Notes: generated from the letters alone by a model not told the origin. A stretch of DNA of 31,753 nucleotides from an uncultured Candidatus Saccharibacteria bacterium (GCA_938039975.1 CALHTM010000003.1:1-31753), one strand, 5' to 3'. Positions 7,753 to 15,461 are shown, numbered from the stretch's first letter. Program-made: numbers and translations.

Positions 7753-8072
7753 TGACTCAGCGTATTCATAAAGATGATACTGTCAAAATCATCGCTGGCG
7801 CCAACAAAGGCACTACCGGTAAAGTACTAGCCGTCTTGCCGCAGCAAAATGCGGCGCTAGTTGAAGGCGTCGGCGTCAAGACTCGCCACATCAAGCCTAA
7901 CCAGCTTAATCCGCGCGGCGGTAAAAAGGATATTCAAGTACCAGCTGACTTAAGTAAACTGGCGCTCGTCGTCGACGAAAAATCTGGGCAAACCAGCCGT
8001 GTTGGCTACTCAATCAAAGACGGCGCTAAAGTTCGCGTCGCCCGCCAACTTAATAATAAGGAGATTAAATAA
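7752..8072 (+). CDS. rplX: 50S ribosomal protein L24 (uL24)
   Basis: 106 aa. KOW-domain protein that initiates 50S assembly. IHKDDTVKIIAGANKGTTGKV is the KOW motif, followed by VEGVGVKTRHIKPNQLNPRGG. It overlaps its neighbours by one base. Confidence 0.97.
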   Translation: MTQRIHKDDTVKIIAGANKGTTGKVLAVLPQQNAALVEGVGVKTRHIKPNQLNPRGGKKDIQVPADLSKLALVVDEKSGQTSRVGYSIKDGAKVRVARQLNNKEIK

Positions 8073-8653
8073 TGGCAGAAGCTAAACAATCAGCCGTTTA
8101 CACTCCTCGCCTGAAAGCCTTGTACAACGAAACGTACCTCAAGGAACTACAGGCCGAATTGAATCTCGACAATGTGAACCAGGTTCCTAGCCTCGAGAAA
8201 ATCGTCGTGAGTGTCGGTACCGGCAAAAGTAAAGACGACAAGCGCATGCTTGCCGCCGTCAAAAATACCTTAACGCGTATCACCGGCCAAGCGCCAGTCG
8301 AACGCCTAGCCAAAAAGTCAATTGCTACGTTCAAGATTCGCAAAGGCATGGGCTCGCCAATCGGCGTGATGGTAACTTTGCGCGGTGTTCGCATGTACGA
8401 GTTTCTTGACCGCCTAGTCAACGTTAGCTTGCCGCGTGTTCGCGACTTTCACGGCGTTGGCAGTAAATTTGACAAAAGTGGCAACTACAACCTCGGTATC
8501 ACCGACCAGTCAATCTTCCCAGAACTAACATTCGAGGAAACTCAGCTAGTACACGGTTTGCAAGTAACGTTCGTAATCAAAAACGGTAGCAAGGAAAATT
8601 CGCGCGCATTGCTCGAGAAATTTGGCCTACCATTTGAAAAGGAGGACAAATAA
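8072..8653 (+). CDS. rplE: 50S ribosomal protein L5 (uL5)
   Basis: 193 aa. It binds 5S rRNA and contacts P-site tRNA. VPSLEKIVVSVGTGKSKDDK, TGQAPVERLAKKSIATFKIR, GVMVTLRG and YNLGITDQSIFPEL are conserved. A few extra N-terminal residues precede the core. It overlaps its neighbours by one base. Confidence 0.97.
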   Translation: MAEAKQSAVYTPRLKALYNETYLKELQAELNLDNVNQVPSLEKIVVSVGTGKSKDDKRMLAAVKNTLTRITGQAPVERLAKKSIATFKIRKGMGSPIGVMVTLRGVRMYEFLDRLVNVSLPRVRDFHGVGSKFDKSGNYNLGITDQSIFPELTFEETQLVHGLQVTFVIKNGSKENSRALLEKFGLPFEKEDK

Positions 8654-8919
8654 TGGCGAAAAAATCTATGATCGCCCGCGACAAAAAACGCTTGAAACTG
8701 ATCAAGAAGTTTGCCGCTAAACGCGCCGCTCTAAAAGCTACCGACCCTGATGCTTTACAGAAATTACCGCGCAACTCTAGCCCAACCCGGCGCAAATTTC
8801 GCGATATGTCCGATGGCCGTCCGCGCGGCTATATGCGCCGCTTCGGCATGAGCCGCATTCGCTTCCGCGAAGAAGCCAGCAAAGGTAATATCCCAGGCGT
8901 CACAAAGAGTAGTTGGTAA
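8653..8919 (+). CDS. rpsN: 30S ribosomal protein S14 (uS14), zinc-free form
   Basis: 88 aa. It carries MAKKSMIARDKKRLKLIKK and the C-terminal GRPRGYMRRFGMSRIRFREEA followed by GNIPGVTKSSW. There are no cysteines, so this is the C- (zinc-independent) type, with a length between the short zinc form (61 aa) and E. coli S14 (101 aa). It is followed by an 18-base gap with an RBS before rpsH. Confidence 0.96.
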   Translation: MAKKSMIARDKKRLKLIKKFAAKRAALKATDPDALQKLPRNSSPTRRKFRDMSDGRPRGYMRRFGMSRIRFREEASKGNIPGVTKSSW

Positions 8920-8937
8920 AGGAAAGGAGAAAAAGAT

Positions 8938-9339
8938 ATGAGTTTACAATCTACTGACCCAATCGCGGATCTCCTGACCCGCATCCGCAATGCCGCACTA
9001 GTCGGTAAAACTGAAGTGCGCGTACCTACTAGCAAGCTCAAGAAAATCGTCGCCGAGCAATTGGTCAAGAATCACTACTTGGCCGACGTCAAGCTCGAGG
9101 ACGGCAAGCCGCGCGGTACGCTCGTCATCACCATCAATAACAATGGCGAGAACGCAGCTTTTACCGAGCTAGCGCGCGTCTCTAAACCAGGCCGCCGCAT
9201 CTACGTTTCTAGCGCTGACATTCCAAAGGTCAAGCAAGGCCGCGGCATCGTCCTAGTTAGCACTAGCAAGGGCGTCATGACTGGCGCTGAAGCTGTCAAG
9301 AATAAGCTTGGCGGCGAAGTATTGCTGAAGGTTTACTAG
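8938..9339 (+). CDS. rpsH: 30S ribosomal protein S8 (uS8)
   Basis: 133 aa. It binds the central domain of 16S rRNA and in E. coli represses the spc operon. STDPIADLLTRIRNAALVGK, KPGRRIYVSSADIPKVKQGR and GIVLVSTSKGVMTGAEA are typical. The RBS is AAGGAGAAA. It is the last gene of this transcription unit; in most bacteria rplF follows immediately, but here a terminator follows and rplF lies 21 kb downstream. Confidence 0.97.
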   Translation: MSLQSTDPIADLLTRIRNAALVGKTEVRVPTSKLKKIVAEQLVKNHYLADVKLEDGKPRGTLVITINNNGENAAFTELARVSKPGRRIYVSSADIPKVKQGRGIVLVSTSKGVMTGAEAVKNKLGGEVLLKVY

Positions 9340-9351
9340 CCACAACCCTAA

Positions 9352-9392
9352 ATATAAAACGAGCATCCTTATCATGGATGCTCGTTTTATAT
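9352..9392. terminator. Strong, probably bidirectional terminator after rpsH
   Basis: A perfect 17-bp inverted repeat (9352-9368 with 9376-9392) with a seven-base loop (TTATCAT). The core is ACGAGCATCC; both arms carry an A-run or T-run, so it can end transcription on either strand. Confidence 0.9.
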
Positions 9393-9412
9393 TACGTAAT
9401 AATACGCAGATC

Positions 9413-9448
9413 TTAACTCTGATGATGAAATCATTATATAATGAGTAT
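9413..9448 (+). promoter_or_regulatory. Promoter of the ABC-F gene, leaderless layout
   Basis: TTAACT (9413-9418), an 18-base spacer and TATAAT (9437-9442). The ATG at 9449 lies six bases after the -10, so the transcript would begin at the start codon. There is no RBS. Confidence 0.55.
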
Positions 9449-11056
9449 ATGGTTGATCTTAAAAGAATATCTTACGAAACAGGTAACCGAGAGTTATTCC
9501 GTAATGTGAGTTTTACTATCAACGCAGGCGACAAAATTGGATTAGTTGGTCCAAATGGAGTAGGTAAAACTACTTTACTAAAAATCATTAATGGAGATCT
9601 TAAGCCTACCTTCGGTAATGCTATTTTGAGTGGCGAGAAAATTGGAATTTTGCCGCAAAACCTAAACAAATGGCTTGACAAAACAGTCTATAGCTTTATT
9701 GAAGAAGTAACCGGCGTTAAATCAGCCAGAGAAGAGTTTGCCGCTCAATGCGAACGGCTAGCACAAGACACTAGCGAGAATACACTGTTAAATTATAATA
9801 AAGCTCTAGAGCAATACGAGAAATTTGAGGTTGCAAATTTTGATGCAACAATCAAAAAAGCTTTGTCACGAGCTACTTTGCGCGACATTAATCCAGAAAG
9901 ACGTCTCGATACGTTTTCCGGCGGACAACGCACTCGGATAGCTTTAGCGGCAATTTTTGCATCCCGCTATGATCTGATTTTACTTGACGAGCCAACAAAT
10001 AATCTTGACGATAACGGAGTGGCCCTACTCGAAGACTTTATTAGCAACTCACCAGTTTCATTTCTGATCGTATCGCATGATCGGCGGTTTTTAAGAAACT
10101 CTACAAAACAAATCATAGAGCTAGTTGGCAACAAAGGCATCAATAAATATAACCTTGGCTATGACGAATATATTAAAGCAAGAGCCAAAGATCGTCAGGC
10201 AATGATTAATCGCTACGAACAATACGAGAAAGAAAAAAAGCGGTTGCGCCGTGTTGCACGAGATGCCAATATTCGCGCAAACTCGGCTGGGTCCAATCGC
10301 AAAAAATCTGACGGTGATAAATTAAACGAGCATTTTCGTAAGGAACGAGCATCATCAAACTTGGCTAGCGCATCCAGCGGCGCAGAGTCTCGCTTGCAGC
10401 AGTTAGATGAACCAGAAAGAGTGGAGGACGAAATTGCTATTAAATTTACTTTTGATGAAGTTTCCTCCAAAAAATGCAGTCTTGTCTCTGTACGCTCCTT
10501 GAGTATTTCACACGATGGAAAAAAAATAATCGGCCCTGTCACCTTTAATGTACGTCCTAGCGACAGGATACTGATTCAGGGAGAAAATGGCTCAGGTAAG
10601 TCCTCGCTGCTAAATTTAATCATGGACAACTCATTATCGTATCGTTCTGGAGAAGTGATTAAGAATGAGAATGTAAAAACAATCTACATGAATCAGTCGC
10701 AAACCTTGCCGCTCGAAAACAGCTCGCCATTAGATAATCTGCGACATTTATCTCCAGAGCTTGAATTGCATGATGCAATCAATACTTTGATTCGTTTTGG
10801 TTTAGATAAACGAACAATCTCTTCGACAAGAGCAGCTGATCTAAGTGGTGGCGAACGAGCTAAAGTTCTATTAGCAGCAATGTCAACAAGTTCACCTGAC
10901 CTTATTATCCTTGACGAGCCAACAAACAATCTTGACATTCCTACAATTGAAGCGCTCGAGCTAGCGCTAAATCGATATAGAGGAGGTGTGATAGTAGTAT
11001 CTCACGATCGAGACTTTGTTGAAAACATTGGAACAACAAAGAAAATTAAAATATAA
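9449..11056 (+). CDS. ABC-F family ATPase (ribosome-associated)
   Basis: 535 aa with two ABC domains and no membrane segments, the ABC-F layout; such proteins bind the ribosomal E site to aid translation or protect against antibiotics. Domain 1 has Walker A GPNGVGKT (34-41), signature SGGQRTRIALA (about 158-168) and LILLDEPTNNLD. A charged linker (about 245-345) is rich in Arg/Lys (EKEKKRLRRVARDANIR). Domain 2 has GENGSGKSS (about 378-386), LSGGERAKVLLA and LIILDEPTNNLD. The frame extends upstream through the terminator to 9374, but the ATG at 9449 fits the family start and the -10 position. Codons are more AT-rich than the ribosomal genes. Whether it is a housekeeping factor or a resistance factor cannot be decided from sequence. 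Confidence 0.9.
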   Translation: MVDLKRISYETGNRELFRNVSFTINAGDKIGLVGPNGVGKTTLLKIINGDLKPTFGNAILSGEKIGILPQNLNKWLDKTVYSFIEEVTGVKSAREEFAAQCERLAQDTSENTLLNYNKALEQYEKFEVANFDATIKKALSRATLRDINPERRLDTFSGGQRTRIALAAIFASRYDLILLDEPTNNLDDNGVALLEDFISNSPVSFLIVSHDRRFLRNSTKQIIELVGNKGINKYNLGYDEYIKARAKDRQAMINRYEQYEKEKKRLRRVARDANIRANSAGSNRKKSDGDKLNEHFRKERASSNLASASSGAESRLQQLDEPERVEDEIAIKFTFDEVSSKKCSLVSVRSLSISHDGKKIIGPVTFNVRPSDRILIQGENGSGKSSLLNLIMDNSLSYRSGEVIKNENVKTIYMNQSQTLPLENSSPLDNLRHLSPELELHDAINTLIRFGLDKRTISSTRAADLSGGERAKVLLAAMSTSSPDLIILDEPTNNLDIPTIEALELALNRYRGGVIVVSHDRDFVENIGTTKKIKI

Positions 11057-11061
11057 AATAT

Positions 11062-11088
11062 AAAAAGCCTTGACAGAACCCGCTTTTT
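11062..11088 (+). terminator. Weak terminator-like hairpin after the ABC-F gene
   Basis: AAAAAGC (11062-11068) pairs with GCTTTTT (11082-11088) across a 13-base loop and runs into more Ts. The loop contains the TTGACA of the next promoter. Confidence 0.45.
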
Positions 11089-11097
11089 TTCTAATAT
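11070..11097 (+). promoter_or_regulatory. Promoter of the GC-rich 172-aa gene
   Basis: Consensus TTGACA (11070-11075), a 16-base spacer and TAATAT (11092-11097). It predicts a leader of about 55 nt. Confidence 0.6.
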
Positions 11098-11105
11098 CTA
11101 AACAA

Positions 11106-11152
11106 CAGAGGAAGTTCCTCTGTAAGACTACCCGTCTTCGTCACAGAAAGGA
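11106..11152 (+). promoter_or_regulatory. Leader with alternative hairpins around the RBS
   Basis: CAGAGGAA (11106-11113) pairs perfectly with TTCCTCTG (11115-11122) across one base. AAGAC/GTCTT (11124-11128 with 11134-11138) forms a second hairpin. The alternative pairing TCC+TCTGT (11116-11123) with ACAGA+GGA (11143-11147 and 11150-11152) would cover the Shine-Dalgarno AAAGGA (11147-11152). The first and third arms compete for the second, as in an attenuator or riboregulator. No ligand class is recognised. Confidence 0.4.
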
Positions 11153-11158
11153 CAAACC

Positions 11159-11677
11159 ATGGGTGGCATCAACTGCCCTCCTCCCTTCAGGGAGGGCGAG
11201 CGCGAGGAGATCTCCAAGGAGCTCCTCGCTACCTACACCGATAGGCTGGCGCGCTACTGCCACGCCCTGTTCAGCGGATCGGCTAGCTTCTTCGCTGCCA
11301 ACGTGGCAATCGAGAAGGCCGTGCTGAGCGGGACCGGCAAGGTCTCCGACGCTATCGAGAAGCTCGAGGCTTCGGAGAACATGCTCGGTGAGGCCATGAC
11401 CAATCTGGGCAGTGTGGCTTCCATGTGGGCGATGATCTCTGACAAGAGCGTCTCCTTCAAGGACCAGCAGGAACTCCTGGTTATCGCCACGAACAGGGTG
11501 CAGATCGCCAAGATGGAGCTCATGGCCATGAGCGTCAAGGGATCGTTGCAGCAGTCTCTGTGGCGTAACTCGGCGCTGACCGAGAGCTTCACCAGGACGC
11601 TGCTGGCTATCAACGCGACCACCGCCTGGCAGTCTGGGTTCGCCCGAACCTTTGCGTCGGTCGGTATCACGGCCTAG
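11159..11677 (+). CDS. Alpha-helical hypothetical protein of foreign composition
   Basis: 172 aa, not recognised. After a Cys/Pro-rich start (GGINCPPPFREGE) the sequence is predicted helical throughout, with amphipathic stretches such as KVSDAIEKLEASENMLGEAM and DQQELLVIATNRVQIAKMEL and a Ser/Thr/Ala-rich C terminus. There is no signal peptide or clear membrane helix. Codon use is strikingly unlike every neighbour: almost only GAG, AAG, CTC/CTG, ATC, TTC and AAC, with some AGG, giving very high third-position GC. It has its own promoter, a structured leader, an RBS (AAAGGA) and a stop followed by a 15-bp hairpin. This suggests acquisition from a high-GC donor (for instance an actinobacterial host or a phage), or extreme codon selection. 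A 196-codon frame on the opposite strand is judged a shadow. Confidence 0.7.
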   Translation: MGGINCPPPFREGEREEISKELLATYTDRLARYCHALFSGSASFFAANVAIEKAVLSGTGKVSDAIEKLEASENMLGEAMTNLGSVASMWAMISDKSVSFKDQQELLVIATNRVQIAKMELMAMSVKGSLQQSLWRNSALTESFTRTLLAINATTAWQSGFARTFASVGITA

Positions 11678-11687
11678 TAAGGCCAAC

Positions 11688-11724
11688 GCGACCTCGGCGA
11701 GATATATCTTCTCGCCGAGGTCGC
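11688..11724 (+). terminator. 15-bp GC-rich hairpin between the 172-aa gene and the YcaO gene
   Basis: GCGACCTCGGCGAGA (11688-11702) pairs perfectly with 11710-11724 across a seven-base loop. No T-run follows, so it may pause transcription, protect the 3' end or let some transcription through into the YcaO gene rather than stop it fully. Confidence 0.6.
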
Positions 11725-11733
11725 CACTCAACT

Positions 11734-12525
11734 ATGTACGATATTATTCAAACACCTTTTTCTGGTATAAAAACACTTCGTTTATCAGAGAGCGATACGT
11801 TTCGTCCTTGCTCAACGGGCACAGATCTAGAAGAGATGCAATTACACACCGAAATGGAACGCTATGAGAATAGAACTCTGTCTAAGTTGCGTGATATGGG
11901 GATAGCGGCTATAGCCTCTGCAGCTCACATAGAACAGACAAAAGCTAAAGAAAATGCTATAACAGAAACAGTTGAAAGAGTGTCTTTAGCGTCTTGGTGG
12001 ACATATAGAATACAGCCTGTTTATATACTTACTACCTCAGAATCTAAACAGCTTCTGGAAAATGTCGGTATTGATACTCCTAGAGATTTTTCTTTTTCAA
12101 TTGGTTTAGCACCGTCTAGCTCCTCAGAAAAAACGGTAGCATATTCAATACTTTCTAATACAGCTAGTTATCCTTTCGCAGTACTCGGCGGCGGATGTGA
12201 CACTGATGAATATGTCGCTATAGAAAAAGCTGCAATTGAATCAGTACAATCATGGGTTGGGTCTGTATGGATGAGTGAGCACAGAGAACCAATCTATTGG
12301 GATGTTCACGAACTACTCAATAGAGCAAATTCGATTAACACAAAGCCTTACATCACCACTAGCCGCCTACTAGACAAGATTGATATTGATTGTAATAAAG
12401 ATGAGTTTGCCTATTGTGCAATTGCAACAAGCTCACTTATAACATCAATACGAAGCTATGAATTAGCAAAACTAGACCGTCAACCAGGTGAGTATCCTAT
12501 GGTTTTTACTGAACATAATTTTTAG
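11734..12525 (+). CDS. Compact YcaO-fold protein (cyclodehydratase-like)
   Basis: 263 aa. YcaO enzymes use ATP to activate peptide backbone amides, making azol(in)es, amidines or thioamides. Three YcaO-type blocks occur in order: TGTDLEEMQLHTEMERYENR (28-47, like the first GKG..A..E..ER helix), EQTKAKENAITETVERVSLASWW (67-89, like EEAi..alcE..ERDa..wW; E78xxE81R82), and LGGGCDTDEYVAIEKAAIESVQ (151-172, like GxG....A..rA..ExxQ; E169xxQ172). It is shorter than typical YcaO domains (350-400 aa), with little between blocks 1 and 2. It follows the GC-rich 172-aa gene by 56 bases and has ordinary AT-rich composition. No E1-like, TfuA or dehydrogenase partner is adjacent. A divergent, non-catalytic relative is possible. 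Confidence 0.6.
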   Translation: MYDIIQTPFSGIKTLRLSESDTFRPCSTGTDLEEMQLHTEMERYENRTLSKLRDMGIAAIASAAHIEQTKAKENAITETVERVSLASWWTYRIQPVYILTTSESKQLLENVGIDTPRDFSFSIGLAPSSSSEKTVAYSILSNTASYPFAVLGGGCDTDEYVAIEKAAIESVQSWVGSVWMSEHREPIYWDVHELLNRANSINTKPYITTSRLLDKIDIDCNKDEFAYCAIATSSLITSIRSYELAKLDRQPGEYPMVFTEHNF

Positions 12526-12605
12526 ATTGCATTCTACTGATTATTGAGACATGAAAAAGTGATAACACACAGAAAACTTTCAAGAGCGTTTTTATTTATT
12601 AACTT

Positions 12606-14912
12606 CTATCTATTCTGATAGATTTTGCCAGCGCGGCGGGCCAGATGCCATTGCAACAGGGCGGCAATTACCACCACGCCAGCGACCGGGCCAATCATTG
12701 CTAAAGTGGGTATCGTGAAGTCAAAGAATCGGCGTAACAGCGGTACAGCAAAGCTAGTCGACGCTACCAGCAACGCTGCCGCTATATACAGCGTTCGCGC
12801 TGTCTTGGCGCGCCGATCCAGTACCACGCCCAACATCGGCCCCACCAAAAATACCAAATATACGCCAAAAAACGTTGCTACTAGCACCGTCATCGTCGAT
12901 ACCGTATCCTGGTCGTGCGGCTGCATAGCGCGCAGCATCAAGTACGTTATCGATACCGCCGCACCCGATACCAGCGCAATTGGCGTCACCGCGCCCAGCG
13001 TATCGCGCCAAAAATTGTGCGGGTTAATTCGATGATGCGACCGCGGCGGGAAGAGAGTCCACATAATCGTCGGCATCGTCACCAAGAAAATATTCAAAAA
13101 AGTAATGTGACGCGGCGCATACGGGTGTATCACGCCCAGCACTAGCGTTACCGCCAGCAGCACCAAACCGTAAATAATTTTGTGGAAGAACAGCGTCGCT
13201 ATTACCTCGATCGCTTGCATAATTTGATTCCCCAAACGCATACCCAGCGGCAATGAATTAAACGAATTATTAAGCAAGATAATATCCGCTACCCGCCGGC
13301 TAGCTGGCGCCCCGGCATACATGGCTACACCAAGGTCGGCTTTCTTGAGCGCTAGAGCGTCATTGACACCATCGCCAACCATGCCAGTAAATTGATGGTT
13401 TTGCTGCGAGAAGTGGGCGATTAGACGTTCCTTTTGTTCTGGTAAAACGCGCGCAAAAATCGTATGCTGGTCGGCAGCTGTAGCAAATGCCGGCTCGTCA
13501 AGCTCTGCCAGCTCGGCGCCAGTAATTGCCGTATCAGGATTGTTAATTCCAGCAGCGCGCGCCACATACTGAACCGTCCGCGGATTATCGCCGCTGATAA
13601 CGCGAATGTTTACGCCCTGGCGCTGCAAAAACGCTACCGTATCGACGACGCCATCGCGCAGCAAATTACGCAGCAAAACTACCGCCAACGGCCGGCCGCT
13701 GCCCGACTTTAAAGATTTCAATGGTGTGTTATTATCATCAAACTCCGCCAGCAACAATACACGCAGACCATCGTCAGTCCACTTCTCAATCTGTTGCTGT
13801 TCGGCTGTCGATAGCGGCGCCATCCGCGCCACATATTCCGGCGCGCCCATGATAAGCGTCCGAACTCGGCCATCGACTCGCGCTCTAACGCCAGCAAATT
13901 TACGCGCCGAAGAAAACGCTAATATATCATCTACGGTATATTCATAAGGTAAATCAAGCGCAGTAATAATTGCTTGTCCGGTAGCGTTACCGCCGCTGGT
14001 CTCGTGCGCCACCATTGCCGCCAGCTGCTTGACTGGCTCATCATTACCACCAAAAGGCTCGACGCGCTCCAAAGTAATCTCGTCGCTGGTCAGCGTGCCC
14101 GTTTTGTCAGTACATAATATATTAAGCAGCGCCATCGCCTCAATCGCTGACAACTTTTGCGGCAGAACCTTGGCCTGAGCTAACTTTAGCGAGCCAAACG
14201 CCAGCAGCAGCGAGCTAGCCAGCAGCAACCCCTCTGGCACGATGGTGATAGCACTGGTGATAATCGTTTTGAGAATTCGCACCGACTCGAAGCCAGCAAT
14301 ACGGTAGCGCGCGAAAACCAGAAGCGACAATACAATCGCGCAATATGTCAAGAAAGTAATCGCATTCTGAATCGCTTGCTGTAGCGGCGTCAAGCGCGGC
14401 ATATACTGCTTGAGTGTAGCACTGATTGCACCCGCTTTGGTGGCATCGCCAACCGCCATCACTCGCACTCGTGCGCTGCCCGCTATCACCGTGGTTGCCG
14501 CGTAGACTTCATCATGTTTCTTCTTATCAATTGAGGCCGATTCGCCAGTCAGCATGCTCTCGTTGACCTCTAATCCGCGCGCCGATAAAACTACGCCGTC
14601 CGCTGGCAGTTCATCGCCAGCCTCGAGCAAAATCTCGTCTCCAACCTGCAAGGCATCGTACATCACTTCTGCAACTTCATCGCCGCGGACTAATCGTGCT
14701 CGCGGCGAGCTCATTAACTCCAGCTGTTTGAGAGCATACTTGGCGCGAACTTCCTGAACAATACCAATTATTGTATTGACAGCAATCACTACCGACATAA
14801 ACCAAGCATCGCGCCGCTCGCCAGCGTACAACAGCGCTAGCGCCAACAAAAAAATCGCAATGACAATTGGCGACATCAAATTACGGCGAATAATATCTAA
14901 ATAATCCCGCAT
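12606..14912 (-). CDS. P-type cation-transporting ATPase, CtpE-like
   Basis: 768 aa. P-type pump in the cytoplasmic membrane, coupling ATP hydrolysis to cation movement. Motifs: actuator TGES (122-125), VPEGL in helix M4 (225-229), phosphorylation site D269 in DKTGTLT (269-275), and the hinge GDGVND (513-518). Two N-terminal hydrophobic hairpins lie at about 11-55 and 183-235, and about six C-terminal helices span 560-760. The stretch VPEGLLLASSLLLAFGSLKL plus the following AQAKVLPQKLSAIEA resembles actinobacterial CtpE, which is linked to calcium; there are no CPC or heavy-metal domains. The ATG directly follows the stop of the upstream hypothetical gene, so the two form an operon. Ion specificity is inferred. 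Confidence 0.85.
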   Translation of the reverse strand: MRDYLDIIRRNLMSPIVIAIFLLALALLYAGERRDAWFMSVVIAVNTIIGIVQEVRAKYALKQLELMSSPRARLVRGDEVAEVMYDALQVGDEILLEAGDELPADGVVLSARGLEVNESMLTGESASIDKKKHDEVYAATTVIAGSARVRVMAVGDATKAGAISATLKQYMPRLTPLQQAIQNAITFLTYCAIVLSLLVFARYRIAGFESVRILKTIITSAITIVPEGLLLASSLLLAFGSLKLAQAKVLPQKLSAIEAMALLNILCTDKTGTLTSDEITLERVEPFGGNDEPVKQLAAMVAHETSGGNATGQAIITALDLPYEYTVDDILAFSSARKFAGVRARVDGRVRTLIMGAPEYVARMAPLSTAEQQQIEKWTDDGLRVLLLAEFDDNNTPLKSLKSGSGRPLAVVLLRNLLRDGVVDTVAFLQRQGVNIRVISGDNPRTVQYVARAAGINNPDTAITGAELAELDEPAFATAADQHTIFARVLPEQKERLIAHFSQQNHQFTGMVGDGVNDALALKKADLGVAMYAGAPASRRVADIILLNNSFNSLPLGMRLGNQIMQAIEVIATLFFHKIIYGLVLLAVTLVLGVIHPYAPRHITFLNIFLVTMPTIMWTLFPPRSHHRINPHNFWRDTLGAVTPIALVSGAAVSITYLMLRAMQPHDQDTVSTMTVLVATFFGVYLVFLVGPMLGVVLDRRAKTARTLYIAAALLVASTSFAVPLLRRFFDFTIPTLAMIGPVAGVVVIAALLQWHLARRAGKIYQNR

Positions 14913-15401
14913 TTAACTCGTTCGGAGCCTCCGATAGACAAACTTCGCTGCCGGCCGCCAGCCAGAACTTGCATCATGATCAGCACAATAAATGGTGCCA
15001 TTTTTGACTTCCTCGACCAAGAAAAGCGCCGGACAATACGGCACCAGCGTCCGATAGAAACGCAAGTCGTCCTGGCTGATATCGCGCCGGCCTGGATAGA
15101 CCTTGACGAACATATCGCGGGCAATTTCCTCGAAATATTGCGGCTGGCCTTTCGGCGGAAAAAATATTTCGGGCCGCACACCCATACGCACCGCCATCTT
15201 GCGAATATCACCCAGCGTCAGCTGCGACGAGCCTTCGATGTAGCAGTATAACTGCTTCTTGGCCGAGAGAAAAAAAGTCGCCAAAGCAGCTTGTCCGCAA
15301 TCAATCCGCCGCGCCACCACCGTGCTCACCTCTAAGGACACGCCAAAGCGGTCTTTGGCTATTTGCTCGATTGCAGCATCGTCAAAGAAATCATTATTCA
15401 C
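14913..15401 (-). CDS. Hypothetical protein cotranscribed with the P-type ATPase
   Basis: 162 aa from the GTG at 15401. No family recognised. The N-terminal third (FFDDAAIEQIAKDRFGVSLE) looks like a helical segment, followed by a possible helix-turn-helix-like stretch (SSQLTLGDIRKMAVRMGVRP) and a basic C terminus (GWRPAAKFVYRRLRTS). Seven or so cysteines and aromatics are scattered; no membrane helix. The frame stays open to 15506, but that would overlap the divergent helicase gene. GTG at 15401 lies six bases after an extended -10 (TGgTATAAT), giving a leaderless start. It is translationally adjacent to the ATPase (stop 14913, ATG 14912), so it may regulate or assist it; this is inference. 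Confidence 0.6.
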   Translation of the reverse strand: MNNDFFDDAAIEQIAKDRFGVSLEVSTVVARRIDCGQAALATFFLSAKKQLYCYIEGSSQLTLGDIRKMAVRMGVRPEIFFPPKGQPQYFEEIARDMFVKVYPGRRDISQDDLRFYRTLVPYCPALFLVEEVKNGTIYCADHDASSGWRPAAKFVYRRLRTS

Positions 15402-15407
15402 AATCAA

Positions 15408-15454
15408 ATTATACCATAAAACATTAGGGCATTTACCGAGCTTTGCGCTACAAT
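15408..15454. promoter_or_regulatory. Divergent promoters between the hypothetical gene and the helicase gene
   Basis: On the minus strand an extended -10, TGgTATAAT (hexamer 15408-15413), lies six bases before the GTG at 15401. On the plus strand TACAAT (15449-15454) lies seven bases before the ATG at 15462. Both give leaderless transcripts; neither has a convincing -35. Confidence 0.5.
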
Positions 15455-15461
15455 GAGATAG

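Noticed and set aside
9374..9448. An N-terminal extension of the ABC-F protein
   Set aside because: It would be translated through the terminator hairpin and the promoter; the family starts at the later ATG.
11141..11731. A 196-codon frame on the minus strand opposite the GC-rich gene
   Set aside because: It mirrors the third-position GC of the plus-strand gene, has no RBS or promoter, and its His/Gly/Leu-rich product is typical of an antisense shadow.
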